Positions 24,295 through 34,484 of a stretch of DNA of 64,000 nt are shown in pieces. The translations under genes were made by a program, and so were the position numbers. The notes under the pieces were generated by a model, which did no database searches, was not told the DNA's origin, and saw nothing but the letters and a program-made list of their open reading frames with translations. The stretch's first letter is position 1; each line of letters starts with the position of its first letter. The stretch comes from Kocuria sp. GTDB lineage: Bacteria > Actinomycetota > Actinomycetes > Actinomycetales > Micrococcaceae. The stretch covers positions 1-64,000 of the forward strand of contig JAKDJD010000011.1 of NCBI GenBank assembly GCA_030454085.1, in the 5' to 3' direction.

Positions 24295-27099
24295 CTAGTT
24301 GTTGCGCACCAGGTTCCGCAGAACGTACTGGAGAATTCCGCCATTGCGGAAGTACTCCCGCTCACCTGGGGTGTCGATGCGGACGTCGGCGTCGAACTCG
24401 GTCGTCGTGCCGTCTTGCGCCGTGGCCGCCACGTGTACCGTCTTGGGCGTCTTGCCCTCGTTGATCTCCGTGACCCCAGTGATGGTGAAGGACTCGGTGC
24501 CGTCGAGACCCAACGACGAGTGCGACTCGCCCTCAGGGAACTGCAACGGCAGAACGCCCATACCAATCAGGTTCGAGCGGTGAATACGCTCGAAGGACTC
24601 GGCGATAACGGCCTTGACGCCCAGCAAGCGGGTACCCTTGGCCGCCCAGTCACGAGAAGAACCGGTTCCGTACTCCTTGCCACCCAGGACCACCAGCGGG
24701 GTGCCCTCGGCGGCGTAGTTCTGCGCGGCGTCGTACACCGTGCTCTGCTCGCCGCCCTGGGTGAAGTCACGAGTGAATCCGCCCTCGACGCCGTCCAACA
24801 GCTCATTCTTGATGCGGATGTTCGCGAACGTACCGCGGATCATGACCTCGTGGTTACCACGGCGGGAACCGTAGGAATTGAAGTCCTTGCGCTCCACGCC
24901 GTTCTCGATGAGGTACTTGCCCGCAGGTGTGTCCGACTTGAAGGAACCGGCCGGCGAGATGTGGTCGGTCGTGACCGAATCGCCCAGCTTGAGCAGAACT
25001 CGAGCGTTCTCGACGTCCTCGACCGGGTCCGGATCCATGGTCATGCCCTCGAAGTACGGTGGCTTGCGGACGTAGGTCGAAGCCTCGTCCCACTCGAAGG
25101 TGTCGCCGGTCGGGGTGTCCAGGTTCTTCCAGCGATCGTCACCGTCGAAGATGGTTCCGTACTCATTGCTGTACTGGTCCGTGGACACCGAGGCGTCGAT
25201 GATCTGCTGCACCTCGGTCGGGTCCGGCCAGATGTCCCTGAGGTAGACATCATTGCCGTCATCGTCCTGACCCAGCGGGTCGTTCTCGAAGTCGAAGTCC
25301 ATCGACCCGGCCAGCGAGTAGGCGATGACGAGCGGCGGAGAGGCCAAGTAGTTCATCTTGACGTCCGGGTTGATGCGGCCCTCAAAGTTCCGGTTTCCCG
25401 AAAGGACCGAGGTCACCGACAGATCATTGTCGCTGACCGCCTTGGAGACCTCGTCCTCGAGCGGGCCCGAGTTGCCGATGCACGTGGTGCAACCGTAACC
25501 GACAATGTAGAACCCGACGCTCTCGAGTTCCGACATCAGGCCGGCCTTCTCGTAGTAGTCGGTCACGACCTTGGAGCCCGGAGCGATCGAGGTCTTGACC
25601 CACGGCTTCGCCTTGAGCCCCTTGGCTGCGGCGTTACGTGCGAGCACGCCCGCGGCCATCATGACGGAGGGGTTGGAGGTGTTGGTGCATGACGTGATGG
25701 ACGCGATGGCAACCGCACCGTGATCCAGTTCGAATTCGCGGCCGTCCGGCATGTCGACCTCAACGGGGTGGGAGTGACGACCCTGAGCAGAAGAAGCTGC
25801 CGACACGCGGCGCGGGCGCTGTTCCTCGGTCACCTCGGGCGAATCATCCACGGCGGGAGCGTCAGAAGCCGGGAAAGACTCTTCGCCCGACTCGGGCTCC
25901 TCCTCATCGACGTAGTTGTCGAGGTCAGTGCGGAACTGATTCTTGGCGTTGGTCAGTGCGATACGGTCCTGCGGACGCTTCGGGCCGGCGATCGAGGGAA
26001 CAACCGTCGAGAGGTCCAGCTCGAGGTACTCGGAGTACGCTGCCTCGTCGCTGGGATCGTGCCACAGACCCTGTTCCTTGGTGTACTTCTCGACCAAGGC
26101 GACCTGGTCCTCGCTGCGGCCGGTCAGGCGCAGGTAATCGAGGGTCACCTCATCGATCGGGAAGATCGCCGCGGTCGAACCGAACTCGGGGCTCATGTTG
26201 CCGATCGTCGCGCGGTTGGCGAGCGGGACCTCTGTCACGCCCTCGCCGTAGAACTCGACGAACTTGCCGACCACGCCCTGCTCACGAAGCATCTGGGTGA
26301 TGGTCAGCACGACGTCGGTCGCGGTCGAACCGGCCGGAATCTTACCGGTCAGCTTGAATCCGACGACCTTCGGGATCAGCATCGATACGGGCTGTCCGAG
26401 CATCGCGGCCTCGGCCTCGATGCCGCCCACGCCCCAACCGAGCACGCCCAGGCCGTTGACCATGGTCGTGTGGGAGTCCGTACCGACCAGGGTGTCCGGG
26501 TATGCGCGGAGTACGCCGTCGACCTCGCGGGACATGACGGTGCGAGCCAGGTACTCGATGTTGACCTGGTGCACGATGCCCATGCCCGGAGGAACGACCT
26601 TGAAGTCCTCGAATGCGGTCTGTCCCCAGCGGAGGAACTGGTAGCGCTCACCGTTGCGCTCGTACTCGATGTCCATGTTCCGCTCGATGGCGTCCTTGTT
26701 GCCGAACGAGTCGATCTGGACCGAGTGGTCGATCACGAGCTCGGCCGGTGCCAGCGGGTTGATCTTGGTGGGGTCACCGCCCAGCGACTTGACGGCCTCG
26801 CGCATGGTTGCGAGGTCCACGACGCAAGGAACGCCGGTGAAGTCCTGCATGATCACGCGCGCCGGGGTGAACTGGATCTCCGTGTCGGGTTCCGCGGTGG
26901 GATCCCAGTTGGCCAGGGCCTTGATGTGCTCGTCGGTGATGTTCGCGCCGTCTTCGGTGCGCAGCAGGTTCTCGAGCAGAACCTTGAGGCTGAACGGCAG
27001 CTTTTCGGCGCCTTCGACCTTGCTGAGTCGGAAAATTTCGTATTCGGTTCCGTTGACGTCCAACGCGCCCTTGGACCCGAAGCTGTCCACAGTGCTCAT
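24295..27099 (-). CDS. acnA: Aconitate hydratase A
   Basis: 934 aa. Isomerises citrate to isocitrate in the TCA cycle with a 4Fe-4S cluster. Cluster cysteines are visible in [10 protein letters not shown] and [12 protein letters not shown]. The swivel domain near the C terminus has [17 protein letters not shown] with the substrate-binding Ser-Ser-Arg. Residues about 390-455 form an acidic, Ser/Pro-rich insertion ([17 protein letters not shown]) before domain 3, of the kind seen in other actinobacterial aconitases. The ATG follows AGGAG. Transcript end is set by a clear intrinsic terminator. Its leader has a GCGCTC/GAGCGC hairpin (27171-27187). Confidence 0.97.
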   Translation of the reverse strand: MSTVDSFGSKGALDVNGTEYEIFRLSKVEGAEKLPFSLKVLLENLLRTEDGANITDEHIKALANWDPTAEPDTEIQFTPARVIMQDFTGVPCVVDLATMREAVKSLGGDPTKINPLAPAELVIDHSVQIDSFGNKDAIERNMDIEYERNGERYQFLRWGQTAFEDFKVVPPGMGIVHQVNIEYLARTVMSREVDGVLRAYPDTLVGTDSHTTMVNGLGVLGWGVGGIEAEAAMLGQPVSMLIPKVVGFKLTGKIPAGSTATDVVLTITQMLREQGVVGKFVEFYGEGVTEVPLANRATIGNMSPEFGSTAAIFPIDEVTLDYLRLTGRSEDQVALVEKYTKEQGLWHDPSDEAAYSEYLELDLSTVVPSIAGPKRPQDRIALTNAKNQFRTDLDNYVDEEEPESGEESFPASDAPAVDDSPEVTEEQRPRRVSAASSAQGRHSHPVEVDMPDGREFELDHGAVAIASITSCTNTSNPSVMMAAGVLARNAAAKGLKAKPWVKTSIAPGSKVVTDYYEKAGLMSELESVGFYIVGYGCTTCIGNSGPLEDEVSKAVSDNDLSVTSVLSGNRNFEGRINPDVKMNYLASPPLVIAYSLAGSMDFDFENDPLGQDDDGNDVYLRDIWPDPTEVQQIIDASVSTDQYSNEYGTIFDGDDRWKNLDTPTGDTFEWDEASTYVRKPPYFEGMTMDPDPVEDVENARVLLKLGDSVTTDHISPAGSFKSDTPAGKYLIENGVERKDFNSYGSRRGNHEVMIRGTFANIRIKNELLDGVEGGFTRDFTQGGEQSTVYDAAQNYAAEGTPLVVLGGKEYGTGSSRDWAAKGTRLLGVKAVIAESFERIHRSNLIGMGVLPLQFPEGESHSSLGLDGTESFTITGVTEINEGKTPKTVHVAATAQDGTTTEFDADVRIDTPGEREYFRNGGILQYVLRNLVRNN

Positions 27100-27315
27100 T
27101 GCTTGGGACTCCTCTCGCCACTGTCATTTCCAGGCGTAGTTCAGGTCCCCAGGTGAGTCCTAGCGGTGACGCGCTCTTCCCGAGCGCCGTTGTTAGGTGT
27201 GATGCAAACCTTTGGAGACACAGTGACACTAAGCCTTCAGTTGAGCAGTCTACCTTCTGGGCTCGGAGGTGTTCTCATGTGACGACACCTTTTGCCCTGG
27301 ACGAACCTCGTCCCG

Positions 27316-28782
27316 TCAGCTCTTTTCGAAGACGACGATCGTCTCCACGTGATGGGTGTCCGGGTACATGTCGACCCCGCGAAGCCACGTCGGTTCCCAC
27401 CCGTGTTCTCGGAGGAAACCTGCGTCACGCCCCAGCGCTGCCGGATCGCAGGCGACGTACACGATCCGCGAGGGCTCTGCACCCGTGATCGCTTCCATGA
27501 CCCGGCGGCCCGCTCCTTGGCGCGGCGGATCGAGCACGACGACGTCCGGGCTTCCCTGGGGCACGTCGGTGCGGGGCTTGGCCCTTCGCGACCTGCCGTG
27601 ACGCGCGCCCGCGTTGTTCGCCGTGGCCCACCGCCTCAGCGCCTGCTCGACGCCCGATCGTGTGACGACTACCTCAGTATCGCGAGCGCCACTCGTGCGT
27701 GCTTGCCCTTCCGGGGAGAAGTTGTTCGCGGCGTCGTCCGCGGTCACGGGCGATCCTTCGACCGTCCAGACCGTTCCGTGTTCGCCGACGCGATCGGCCA
27801 ATCCGGCGGCGAGGAGCCCCGCCCCACCGTAGAGGTCCCAGGCCGTCTGGCCGGGCTCGAGCCCGCTGGCCTCGGCCACCGTATTCATCAGCCAGTCTGG
27901 GGCCTTCGCATGGTTCTGCCAGAACCCGCCGGCACCGACACGGAACATCAGCTTCTCCCCGCCGGGAGCCGTGACGGCCTCGCGGACCTCCGATGTCCCG
28001 CGCACGAGCTGGGGATCCGGTTTCTCGCCTCGTTGCCTTCCCGACACGGGAGCGGGCACGATGACTGCCGAAACCTCCTGGCCGGCCGGGAGGCAGGTGG
28101 CCAGCTCGACGTCGACGTCGTCGACGATTTCCTCCGGAATGATGCCCTCGGCGGCGGTGAAGACCACCAGCGCGGGTTCACCTGATGACGGTGCTGCGAC
28201 GTCGACCCGCTGGATGTTGCGCCACTCCCCTTCCCACAGATGCAAGGCATTGATCGCCTCGACCGCGAACGGAAGCTCCTGGACAGGGAGGATGTCCGCC
28301 CCGTGGTAGGGGTGCATGCCCAGCCGCCCGGTATCGTCGACGGCCCAGTGCACGCGGGTGCGCCACCCTCCGTCCGGTGTCAGGTCCAAGGCCTCGACGG
28401 TCAGTCCCCGGAGGAGGTCGGATTCCGGGTCCATTCCGCCCAACCGGGTGAGCTGTTCCGCGATGACCTGTTTCTTCAGCTGGGTCTGCGTGTCCGGCCG
28501 AATGTGGCCGTAATCGGCCCCGCCCACAGGGTGCGCTGTGAGGAGCCCGTCGGCCTCGGGCCACGGGTGAGTCCGCCTGGACGGAGAGGGTTCGAGAACC
28601 TCGATCACGTGCGCGTGAGCAAACCGATGGCCTTTGCCCATCGAGTCGATGTGCACCAGGAGGCGCTCCCCTGGGACGGCGTCGCGGACGAAAACGACCT
28701 GTCCCTCGTGCCGTCCGACGCATGCCCCGCCGTGGGCGATGGTGTCCGTCACGATCTCGATGTCGTCTCCTGGTGCGATCAC
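27316..28782 (-). CDS. RNA (uracil-5) methyltransferase with TRAM domain (TrmA/RlmC/RlmD family)
   Basis: 488 aa. SAM-dependent methylation of a uridine in rRNA or tRNA. A TRAM RNA-binding domain occupies about residues 1-65 (GDDIEIVTDTIAHGGACVGRHEGQ split over two strands); the methyltransferase has DLYGGAGLLAAGLA (SAM motif), VVLDPPRQGAGRRV and YVACDPAALGRD with the catalytic Cys. The four-cysteine iron-sulfur motif found in RlmD is not seen. A basic insertion (RHGRSRRAKPRTD) lies near residue 405. The start is GTG at 28780-28782, overlapping the permease stop as GTGA; a longer frame upstream lies inside that gene. Confidence 0.88.
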   Translation of the reverse strand: MIAPGDDIEIVTDTIAHGGACVGRHEGQVVFVRDAVPGERLLVHIDSMGKGHRFAHAHVIEVLEPSPSRRTHPWPEADGLLTAHPVGGADYGHIRPDTQTQLKKQVIAEQLTRLGGMDPESDLLRGLTVEALDLTPDGGWRTRVHWAVDDTGRLGMHPYHGADILPVQELPFAVEAINALHLWEGEWRNIQRVDVAAPSSGEPALVVFTAAEGIIPEEIVDDVDVELATCLPAGQEVSAVIVPAPVSGRQRGEKPDPQLVRGTSEVREAVTAPGGEKLMFRVGAGGFWQNHAKAPDWLMNTVAEASGLEPGQTAWDLYGGAGLLAAGLADRVGEHGTVWTVEGSPVTADDAANNFSPEGQARTSGARDTEVVVTRSGVEQALRRWATANNAGARHGRSRRAKPRTDVPQGSPDVVVLDPPRQGAGRRVMEAITGAEPSRIVYVACDPAALGRDAGFLREHGWEPTWLRGVDMYPDTHHVETIVVFEKS

Positions 28783-30737
28783 GATAGTTTCTCCTCGTCC
28801 TCGTGTCCTAGGCGCCACGGAACCATGGCCGTGACGACCCCGGGTTCTCTTCTCAGCGCCGCTGCGATCTTGCTTCCCGAACGGTGGTGCAAGAACTTGT
28901 CCCACCAGTGTTCCAGAACGTACTCGGGCACATAGACGATCACGACGTCGCGCGGCGAGGCCTTCCGGACCTCGCGGACGTGCTCGACAACCGGAGTGAC
29001 CGGGTCGCGGAAGGGCGAGGCGAGGATCGTGAGAGGGACGGGCACCTCATACTTGTCCCACAGTTGCCGGATCTTCCGAGTCTCAGCCTCGTCCACGTTG
29101 AGCACGAGTCCCTCGATCGTCGACGGGCGGGTGGCCCGAGCATAGGCCAACGCCCTGAGCGCAGGCTTCCGCAGTCGTGGCACGACGACCATGGCGTGGA
29201 CCCGCGAGGGAAGGGCCTTGAGCGGATTCTTCTGCTTCACGGCAAGCTCCTGGTCGATGGTGGTGTAGTGCTTCTTGATGGCCAGAGTTGCCAGGGTGAG
29301 AAACCCGACAACCAGTACCGTGACCCAGGCTCCTTGCGCCAATTTGGTCACCAGGACGACGACGGTCGCGAGAACCGTGGCCACCAACCCGATCATGGTC
29401 ACGACCTGGTCCCGCAGGAGACGACGCCGCGGCAGCCTCGCGAGAACCACTCGGATTTCTTGGTGCCTGCTCAGGAAGACGGCCGCCTGGGTCAGAGACA
29501 TCGAGAACAAGACGCCGACCACATACAGCTGGATCAGGTCGTTGACATCCGCCCGGAAGGCGAGGACCACCACCACGGTGGCGGCCCCCAGCACGAGCTC
29601 ACCGTTGGCGTACAGCGACCTGTTGCTCCTGGCCCGGAAGTGCACCGGCAGGTAGCCCTTCTCGGCCATGGTCGAGGCCAGAATCGGGAACCCCGCGTAG
29701 GCGGCGGCCGGGGCAAGCAGGAGGAACAGCACCGTGCTGGCCAGGAAAACGCCGAGCAGGATGTTGTGTCCCGTGACCGCTTGGGCTACCTGGGCCAGGA
29801 CCGGCATCTGCTGGTAGTCCTCGCCCATCGAGTGACCGTTGATCACCAGTTGTGAGGAATCGAGCGTCACGACGGCGCCGCTCGCATCCGCGAGGTAGAG
29901 GATGCCCACCAGGGCTACAGCAGTAGAAAGCCCCATCGCCACCAGACTGTAGGCCGCGTTGCGGGCCTTCGGGGCGCGGAAGAACCTGACCGAATTGCTG
30001 ACTGACTCGACACCGGTCAGGGTCACGGCGCCCGATGAGAAGGATCGTGCCACTAGAAGGAACAGGCCGAAACCGGTGAGAGAATTCGATTCGGCGGGCT
30101 CCGGCCTGATGTGGAACCCGGCGCTGGGAGCCTCGTCCAGGGCGCCGAACCAGGACTCGATGATCCCAATCCCCAATACCGCCACGAGGCAGAGCACGAA
30201 GAGCAGCGCCGGAAGAAGGGCGATCCGCCCCATGAAATGCAGTCCCCGAACGTAGATCAAGGTCAGAGCGACGACCAAGAGCACGGCAACGAGAACCCGG
30301 TGTCCCGCGAGAACCGGGATCAGAGTGGTGACGTAGGAAGACGCCGATGAGACGGACACGGCGACCGTCAGGACGAAGTCGAAGAGCAGGCTGGACCCGG
30401 CCGCCGCGCCCGTCCTCGGACCGAGGCGGTCGCTGACCACGTGGTAGTCACCGCCCGAAGTGGCGACGTCGCGAATGTTGTAGCGGTAGGTGCCGATCAC
30501 CAGCAGAAGGGTCACGGCAACGCCCACGCCGACCCACGGGGACATGACGAGTCCCGCCGACCCCGCAAGAGCCAGGACCATCATGATCTCGTCGGGCGCG
30601 TAGGCGATCGCGGAGAAACCGTCGGCGCCGAAGATCGGGAGTGCCGCGCGTTTGGGCAACGTCAGGCCACGGATCTGCTCCGTCTCCTTAGGCGCCCCGA
30701 AGAGGGCCCGCCGAGTGCGCGTTGGTAGTGATTGCAC
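28779..30737 (-). CDS. KimA-like APC superfamily transporter, probable potassium importer
   Basis: 652 aa with about 12 membrane helices in the first 475 residues and a cytoplasmic C-terminal domain (about 490-650). It resembles Bacillus KimA (YdaO) along its length: FGADGFSAIAYAPDE, SSLLFDFVLTVAVSVS, FSSGAVTLTGVESVSN, AIKKHYTTIDQEL and, near the end, VPEYVLEHWWDKFLHH. From memory of KimA, the residues matching its potassium-site Asp36, Tyr43 and Asp117 are present as Asp39, Tyr46 and Asp120. It is divergently transcribed from two TrkA/RCK genes, which supports a role in potassium homeostasis. The start is GTG at 30737. Generic amino-acid permease is the fallback name. Confidence 0.8.
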   Translation of the reverse strand: MQSLPTRTRRALFGAPKETEQIRGLTLPKRAALPIFGADGFSAIAYAPDEIMMVLALAGSAGLVMSPWVGVGVAVTLLLVIGTYRYNIRDVATSGGDYHVVSDRLGPRTGAAAGSSLLFDFVLTVAVSVSSASSYVTTLIPVLAGHRVLVAVLLVVALTLIYVRGLHFMGRIALLPALLFVLCLVAVLGIGIIESWFGALDEAPSAGFHIRPEPAESNSLTGFGLFLLVARSFSSGAVTLTGVESVSNSVRFFRAPKARNAAYSLVAMGLSTAVALVGILYLADASGAVVTLDSSQLVINGHSMGEDYQQMPVLAQVAQAVTGHNILLGVFLASTVLFLLLAPAAAYAGFPILASTMAEKGYLPVHFRARSNRSLYANGELVLGAATVVVVLAFRADVNDLIQLYVVGVLFSMSLTQAAVFLSRHQEIRVVLARLPRRRLLRDQVVTMIGLVATVLATVVVLVTKLAQGAWVTVLVVGFLTLATLAIKKHYTTIDQELAVKQKNPLKALPSRVHAMVVVPRLRKPALRALAYARATRPSTIEGLVLNVDEAETRKIRQLWDKYEVPVPLTILASPFRDPVTPVVEHVREVRKASPRDVVIVYVPEYVLEHWWDKFLHHRSGSKIAAALRREPGVVTAMVPWRLGHEDEEKLS

Positions 30738-30859
30738 AATGCCATACGCTACCCCACCGCGACCTGGCGGAAGCGGGTGCATTACCCTGGTGAAGAGAAC
30801 GACTGGGTCGAGAAGCGAACGCTTTCCCAGCCCCCGCGACTTTCAGGAGCCAATGCACC

Positions 30860-31663
30860 GTGCCTCACTTCGTGATTATGGGCGCCGGACGGGTCGGAGT
30901 CATGCTCGCCCATTCCCTCGAGGCCGCGGGACACACCGTGGCCGTGATTGATCAGGACGAACGCGCGTTCCGCAGGCTCCGGAAGGATTTCGACGGAAAG
31001 AAGGTCAAGGGCGTCGGTTTCGACCGGGAGACGCTCAAGCGGGCCGACATCGAGCACGCCTACGCCTTCGCGGCCGTATCGAACGGGGACAATTCGAATA
31101 TCCTCGCTTCCCGCGTGGCACGGGAGACGTTCAAGGTCGCCCACGTGGTCGCGCGCATCAACGACCCCAATCGGGCCGAGTTCTTTCAGCGCCTCGGGAT
31201 ACCCACGGTCGCCGCCGTTCGGTGGAGCACCGACCAGGTTCTGCGCCGGATTCTGCCCGAACAGTCCATGACCGGTGACTATCGAGAGGCCTCCGGTCGC
31301 CTGGTTCTTGCCGAGTTGCAATTGCACGAGGACTGGACCGGTCATTCCCTGACCGACATCGAGGAGGCCGCGGATGTCCGCATCGCGTTCATCACCCGTT
31401 TCGGCGAGGGAATGCTACCCGGCCCGGACACCAGTTATCAGCAGGGCGACGTCGTGCACGCGATGATCCGCACCCAGGAAATGAACGGCGTGGCCCGGGT
31501 CCTGTCCTCCCCGCCGGGAGATCTCGAGGACGAGCCCTTCGAACCGCGCCTCAGCCAGCGGTCCTGGGGCAAGCCGGCGTCGACCGTCGAGCGAACCGAA
31601 GAAGCGATCCGCCGCGACGACTCCCCCGAGTCCGGGTTGCAGCGCGGCGAAGAGGAGGAATGA
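30860..31663 (+). CDS. TrkA family potassium-uptake regulatory protein (CeoB-like)
   Basis: 267 aa. An RCK-N Rossmann domain (about residues 1-120) begins HFVIMGAGRVGVMLAHSLE with the NAD-binding Gly pattern and an acidic VIDQDE at the end of strand 2; an RCK-C domain follows (about 140-215). The tail after 220 is polar and unconserved. Such proteins gate or regulate potassium channels and transporters by binding nucleotides. GTG start with AGGAG about 10 nt ahead. The stop overlaps the start of the second trkA by about 1 bp (ATGACGTG), so both are one operon. Confidence 0.9.
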   Translation: MPHFVIMGAGRVGVMLAHSLEAAGHTVAVIDQDERAFRRLRKDFDGKKVKGVGFDRETLKRADIEHAYAFAAVSNGDNSNILASRVARETFKVAHVVARINDPNRAEFFQRLGIPTVAAVRWSTDQVLRRILPEQSMTGDYREASGRLVLAELQLHEDWTGHSLTDIEEAADVRIAFITRFGEGMLPGPDTSYQQGDVVHAMIRTQEMNGVARVLSSPPGDLEDEPFEPRLSQRSWGKPASTVERTEEAIRRDDSPESGLQRGEEEE

Positions 31664-31664
31664 C

Positions 31665-32408
31665 GTGCAGGTTCTCATCGTGGGCGCGGGTTCCGTGGGA
31701 TCGTCCATTGCTTTCGAGCTTCTGGGCCACGGCCATCGGGTGACGATTCTCGACGAAAAGCCGGAGGCCATTGGCCGCTCCGATCTCCGGGGTGCCACCT
31801 GGTTGATCGGCGACGCGTGCGAGCTGTCCGTGCTTCGCCAGGCCGAGCCCGAAACGGCCGACGTGATCGTGGCCGCAACCGGGGACGACAAGACCAACCT
31901 GGTCGTCTCGCTCCTGGCCCGTTCCGAATTCGGAGTGCCGCGAACCGTGGGGCGAGTCAACAACCCGAAGAACGAGTGGCTCTTCGACGACGCCTGGGGC
32001 GTCGACGTCGCCGTGTCGACGCCGCGACTCATGACCGCGTTGGTCGAGGAAGCCGTTGAGGTCGGGGACGTCGTGCGTCTGCTGGATCTCCAGGCGGGTG
32101 GAGCGACGCTGATCGAATACACCGTGCCCACCGATCACGCGTTCATCGGCTCGACCGTCGAGTCCGTCGAGTGGCCGGCCGAGACCACGCTCGTGGCGAT
32201 TCTCCGCGACGGGATCCCCGTGACTCCCACGGGCGACGACGTTCTGGAAGGCGAAGACGAACTCTTCCTGATCACCACGCCTGCCGGAGAACAGGATCTG
32301 CGTTCTCTGTTCAACGCCGAGCAGGCTCAGGAACCCGTCGAGCAGGACCAAGACCTCGTTGCGGAAGAGCCCGGTCTGGACGAGACGGCCCACGGTCAGG
32401 AACTCTGA
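31665..32408 (+). CDS. TrkA family potassium-uptake regulatory protein (CeoC-like)
   Basis: 247 aa. RCK-N domain with QVLIVGAGSVGSSIAFELL and VTILDEKPEAI (about residues 2-32), a second domain at about 135-215, and an acidic Glu/Gln/Asp-rich tail (about 220-247). Paired with the TrkA just upstream in the same way as mycobacterial CeoB and CeoC. GTG start. The likely partner is the divergently encoded KimA-like transporter, since no TrkH/TrkG channel gene is present in the window. Confidence 0.9.
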   Translation: MQVLIVGAGSVGSSIAFELLGHGHRVTILDEKPEAIGRSDLRGATWLIGDACELSVLRQAEPETADVIVAATGDDKTNLVVSLLARSEFGVPRTVGRVNNPKNEWLFDDAWGVDVAVSTPRLMTALVEEAVEVGDVVRLLDLQAGGATLIEYTVPTDHAFIGSTVESVEWPAETTLVAILRDGIPVTPTGDDVLEGEDELFLITTPAGEQDLRSLFNAEQAQEPVEQDQDLVAEEPGLDETAHGQEL

Positions 32409-32442
32409 TGGGCCCGTCAGGCCGTCGGCGAGCGCCGTACAG

Positions 32443-33180
32443 CTAGGCCGGTTCTTCGCTCCGGGCCACGGATTCCTTGGTCCTGGTCATCATCCACGTG
32501 AGCCAGAGGCAGAACGCGTAGAGAGGGATACCCATGACGAGTCGTGTGATTCCCAGTGCGGGAAGATTCTCGGCGAAGAAGAGTGGCAACTGCACGACCA
32601 GGCGCAGCGCGAACATCGCGGCCAGAACCCCGGTCGCCAGCTGGTAGACCCTCATCCGGTCCCGGTTCTTGCGCCACCCCGTGTCCTCACCGCGAAGCAT
32701 TCCGTAGACGACGCCGAGCAGGGGCCAACGGAAGAGCATCGACAAGGCCAGACCCACGGCGTACGCACCGTTGGTCCAGAACCCGACGACGTAGTAATCG
32801 ATCGGCTTGCCGCCGGCGTGTGCGAAGAACGCACAGATCAGCACGCCCACGGCCCCCGAAAAGGCCTGGATCTTCTGGCCGCCGGTGATGAATCGGATGA
32901 TCGATAAGACCACGGCCAGGCCGATCGCGATCGCGAGGGAAAGGCCCAGCGACGACGTGATCACAAAGCTGATCAGATAGGCGATCGAGGGCAGAACCGC
33001 CTCGAGAAGACCGCGGATTCCGCCGATCGCGTGCATGACGTCGATCTGCCCGTGCTCATCCCGTCGGAAGGCCCCGGATTTGCCGTACGCGGCAGCCATC
33101 TGCTGCCCGAAGGACGGCGAGCTGCCGGGTCGCTCGGAGTCCTCCGGTCGGCGTGAAGGCTCGCCGATATTGTTCTGCAT
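32443..33180 (-). CDS. DUF3159 family membrane protein
   Basis: 245 aa with about five to six hydrophobic helices. Family pattern: a polar N terminus, IGGIRGLLEAVLPSIAYLI, FVITSSLGLSLAIAIG, then FFAHAGGKPIDYYVVGFWTN (about residues 130-150), a RWPLLGVVYGML segment and a C-terminal LTWMMTRTKES. Function unknown, conserved across actinobacteria between the trkA pair and the OB-fold gene, as here. A GGAGAG site lies 10 nt before the ATG. Confidence 0.88.
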   Translation of the reverse strand: MQNNIGEPSRRPEDSERPGSSPSFGQQMAAAYGKSGAFRRDEHGQIDVMHAIGGIRGLLEAVLPSIAYLISFVITSSLGLSLAIAIGLAVVLSIIRFITGGQKIQAFSGAVGVLICAFFAHAGGKPIDYYVVGFWTNGAYAVGLALSMLFRWPLLGVVYGMLRGEDTGWRKNRDRMRVYQLATGVLAAMFALRLVVQLPLFFAENLPALGITRLVMGIPLYAFCLWLTWMMTRTKESVARSEEPA

Positions 33181-33200
33181 GTGGTGATGCTCTCCGCTCT

Positions 33201-33635
33201 CTACAGTTCTTGGTGGCGGGACACGATTTCGTACCGAGGATTATAGATGACCGGCACTCCCGATACGGAGGCCAGCAGGCCGGAGCACCGCAATCGTGTG
33301 CCCGCGCCGATCCCGGGAACCGTTCGCTGGCCGTGCCACACGAGTCGGACGTGCGTCCCGGGACCGAGTGGGGCGTCGTCGTCTTCCAGGTGCGGCATGT
33401 CCATCGCGATGGCCGACGTCGGTGCGGTCACTGAGCCACGTGGCAATCGGCCGCGCAGGTCCGAGGAGACGGCCCGGTAGCTCGCGGTAATGTCCACCTC
33501 GGCCTCGTACCTGGGCAGTTCGTTCCGCGGCCGGATGCGAACTTCACCGACGCGCCCTTCCACGAGAACCCGGATCCTGGCCCGTTCCCGGCCGTCGCGG
33601 TCCGCGGGCCAGCGGACCGAGGGCGATTCAGCCAA
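33201..33635 (-). CDS. OB-fold nucleic acid binding domain protein
   Basis: 144 aa from a TTG start. The C-terminal half reads like a small OB fold: RIRVLVEGRVGEVRIRPRN, then a divergent middle, GPGTHVRLVWHGQRTVPGIG and LLASVSGVPVIYNPRYEIV. Homologues are found between DUF3159 and DUF3710 in related genomes and have no proven role; the DUF3710 neighbour suggests a nucleic-acid or stress function at best. No ATG or GTG fits the N terminus; the TTG at 33633-33635 overlaps the DUF3710 stop and has GGAG 10 nt ahead. GTG inside VLVEGRV would give a much shorter protein. Confidence 0.75.
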   Translation of the reverse strand: MAESPSVRWPADRDGRERARIRVLVEGRVGEVRIRPRNELPRYEAEVDITASYRAVSSDLRGRLPRGSVTAPTSAIAMDMPHLEDDDAPLGPGTHVRLVWHGQRTVPGIGAGTRLRCSGLLASVSGVPVIYNPRYEIVSRHQEL

Positions 33636-34473
33636 TCTGAGTGATCTCCGGGCCTCGTTCCGGAACCTCGTTGCCCGGTTTCTCCGGGGTTTCTGCGGCC
33701 TGGTCGCGCGGAACGGCGTTGTCGGGAATCCGGAGCGGCAGGAGATCACGGGGCGCCATGGGGTTGTTCCCACGGACCACGACCAGGCTGCGGAAGACGC
33801 GTTCCATGTCTCGAGCGGCGCTGCGCTTGACCGCTGCGTCGCCGGAGAATACTCCGCGCAGGAACCAGCGGGGCCCGTCGACGCCCACGAATCGGGCCAC
33901 GCGGTAGCCACGGTCCCCATTGGGCAGGGACGCAGGCAGTTTCGCGATGACCTGTCGGCCGAGTGTGCCGTCGAGAATGTCGACGACGCCGTTCTGATCG
34001 CGAACGGATTTCGCGAGTTCGGTCCGGATCTCCGACCAGAGGCCCCGGCTCTTGGGAGCAGCGAACGGTTGGACCTGCAGAATCGCCCCATCTTTCTGGA
34101 ACGTCACGGAAACGACTGACTGGTTCTTCTGATCCACGTCGATGCGCATGCTCACGGACTCGTCCGGCTTGATGCGCAATCCGCCGAGATCGATGTAGGA
34201 CTCGTCGGTTTCGATCTCTGAGACGTCGAAAGGACCGGTGACCGATCGTGATGTCTCCTCGGCGTTGCCCTCTTCGGCCGCCGCAGCAGCGGCCTCCGCC
34301 CGATCGATGTCCTTGTCGGCCTTGGCATTGATCAAGTCACGGTCGGGGCGCTTCTCGTCCTCGACGGCCGGCGCGGGCGCCTGCTCGGTCGTGGACCCAC
34401 CGACGTCCTCGGACGGGTTGTCCTTGTCCTCGGTGGCTTCGGTGTTCTGTTTCTTCTTTCCGAATCCCAGCAC
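33628..34473 (-). CDS. DUF3710 family protein
   Basis: 281 aa. A basic MLGFGKKKQ start is followed by a long acidic, Ala/Glu-rich low-complexity region (about residues 10-85) and the DUF3710 domain (about 90-250): GPFDVSEIETDESYIDLGGLR in two parts, QVQPFAAPKSRGLWSEIR, FVGVDGPRWFLRGVFSG and RSLVVVRGNNPMAPRDLLPL. Conserved actinobacterial family without a known function. GTG start with AAAGGA in front. It runs between dut and the OB-fold gene, overlapping the latter by 8 bp. Confidence 0.9.
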   Translation of the reverse strand: MLGFGKKKQNTEATEDKDNPSEDVGGSTTEQAPAPAVEDEKRPDRDLINAKADKDIDRAEAAAAAAEEGNAEETSRSVTGPFDVSEIETDESYIDLGGLRIKPDESVSMRIDVDQKNQSVVSVTFQKDGAILQVQPFAAPKSRGLWSEIRTELAKSVRDQNGVVDILDGTLGRQVIAKLPASLPNGDRGYRVARFVGVDGPRWFLRGVFSGDAAVKRSAARDMERVFRSLVVVRGNNPMAPRDLLPLRIPDNAVPRDQAAETPEKPGNEVPERGPEITQIG

Positions 34474-34484
34474 GATTGTCCTTT

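Noticed and set aside
25720..27156. Plus-strand frame opposite acnA
   Set aside because: Shadow of aconitase with the typical valine/leucine/arginine-rich composition and no ribosome-binding site.
30738..30859. c-di-AMP (ydaO-type) riboswitch ahead of the KimA-like gene
   Set aside because: The gap is only 122 bp and shared with the divergent trkA; no conserved ydaO core is seen.
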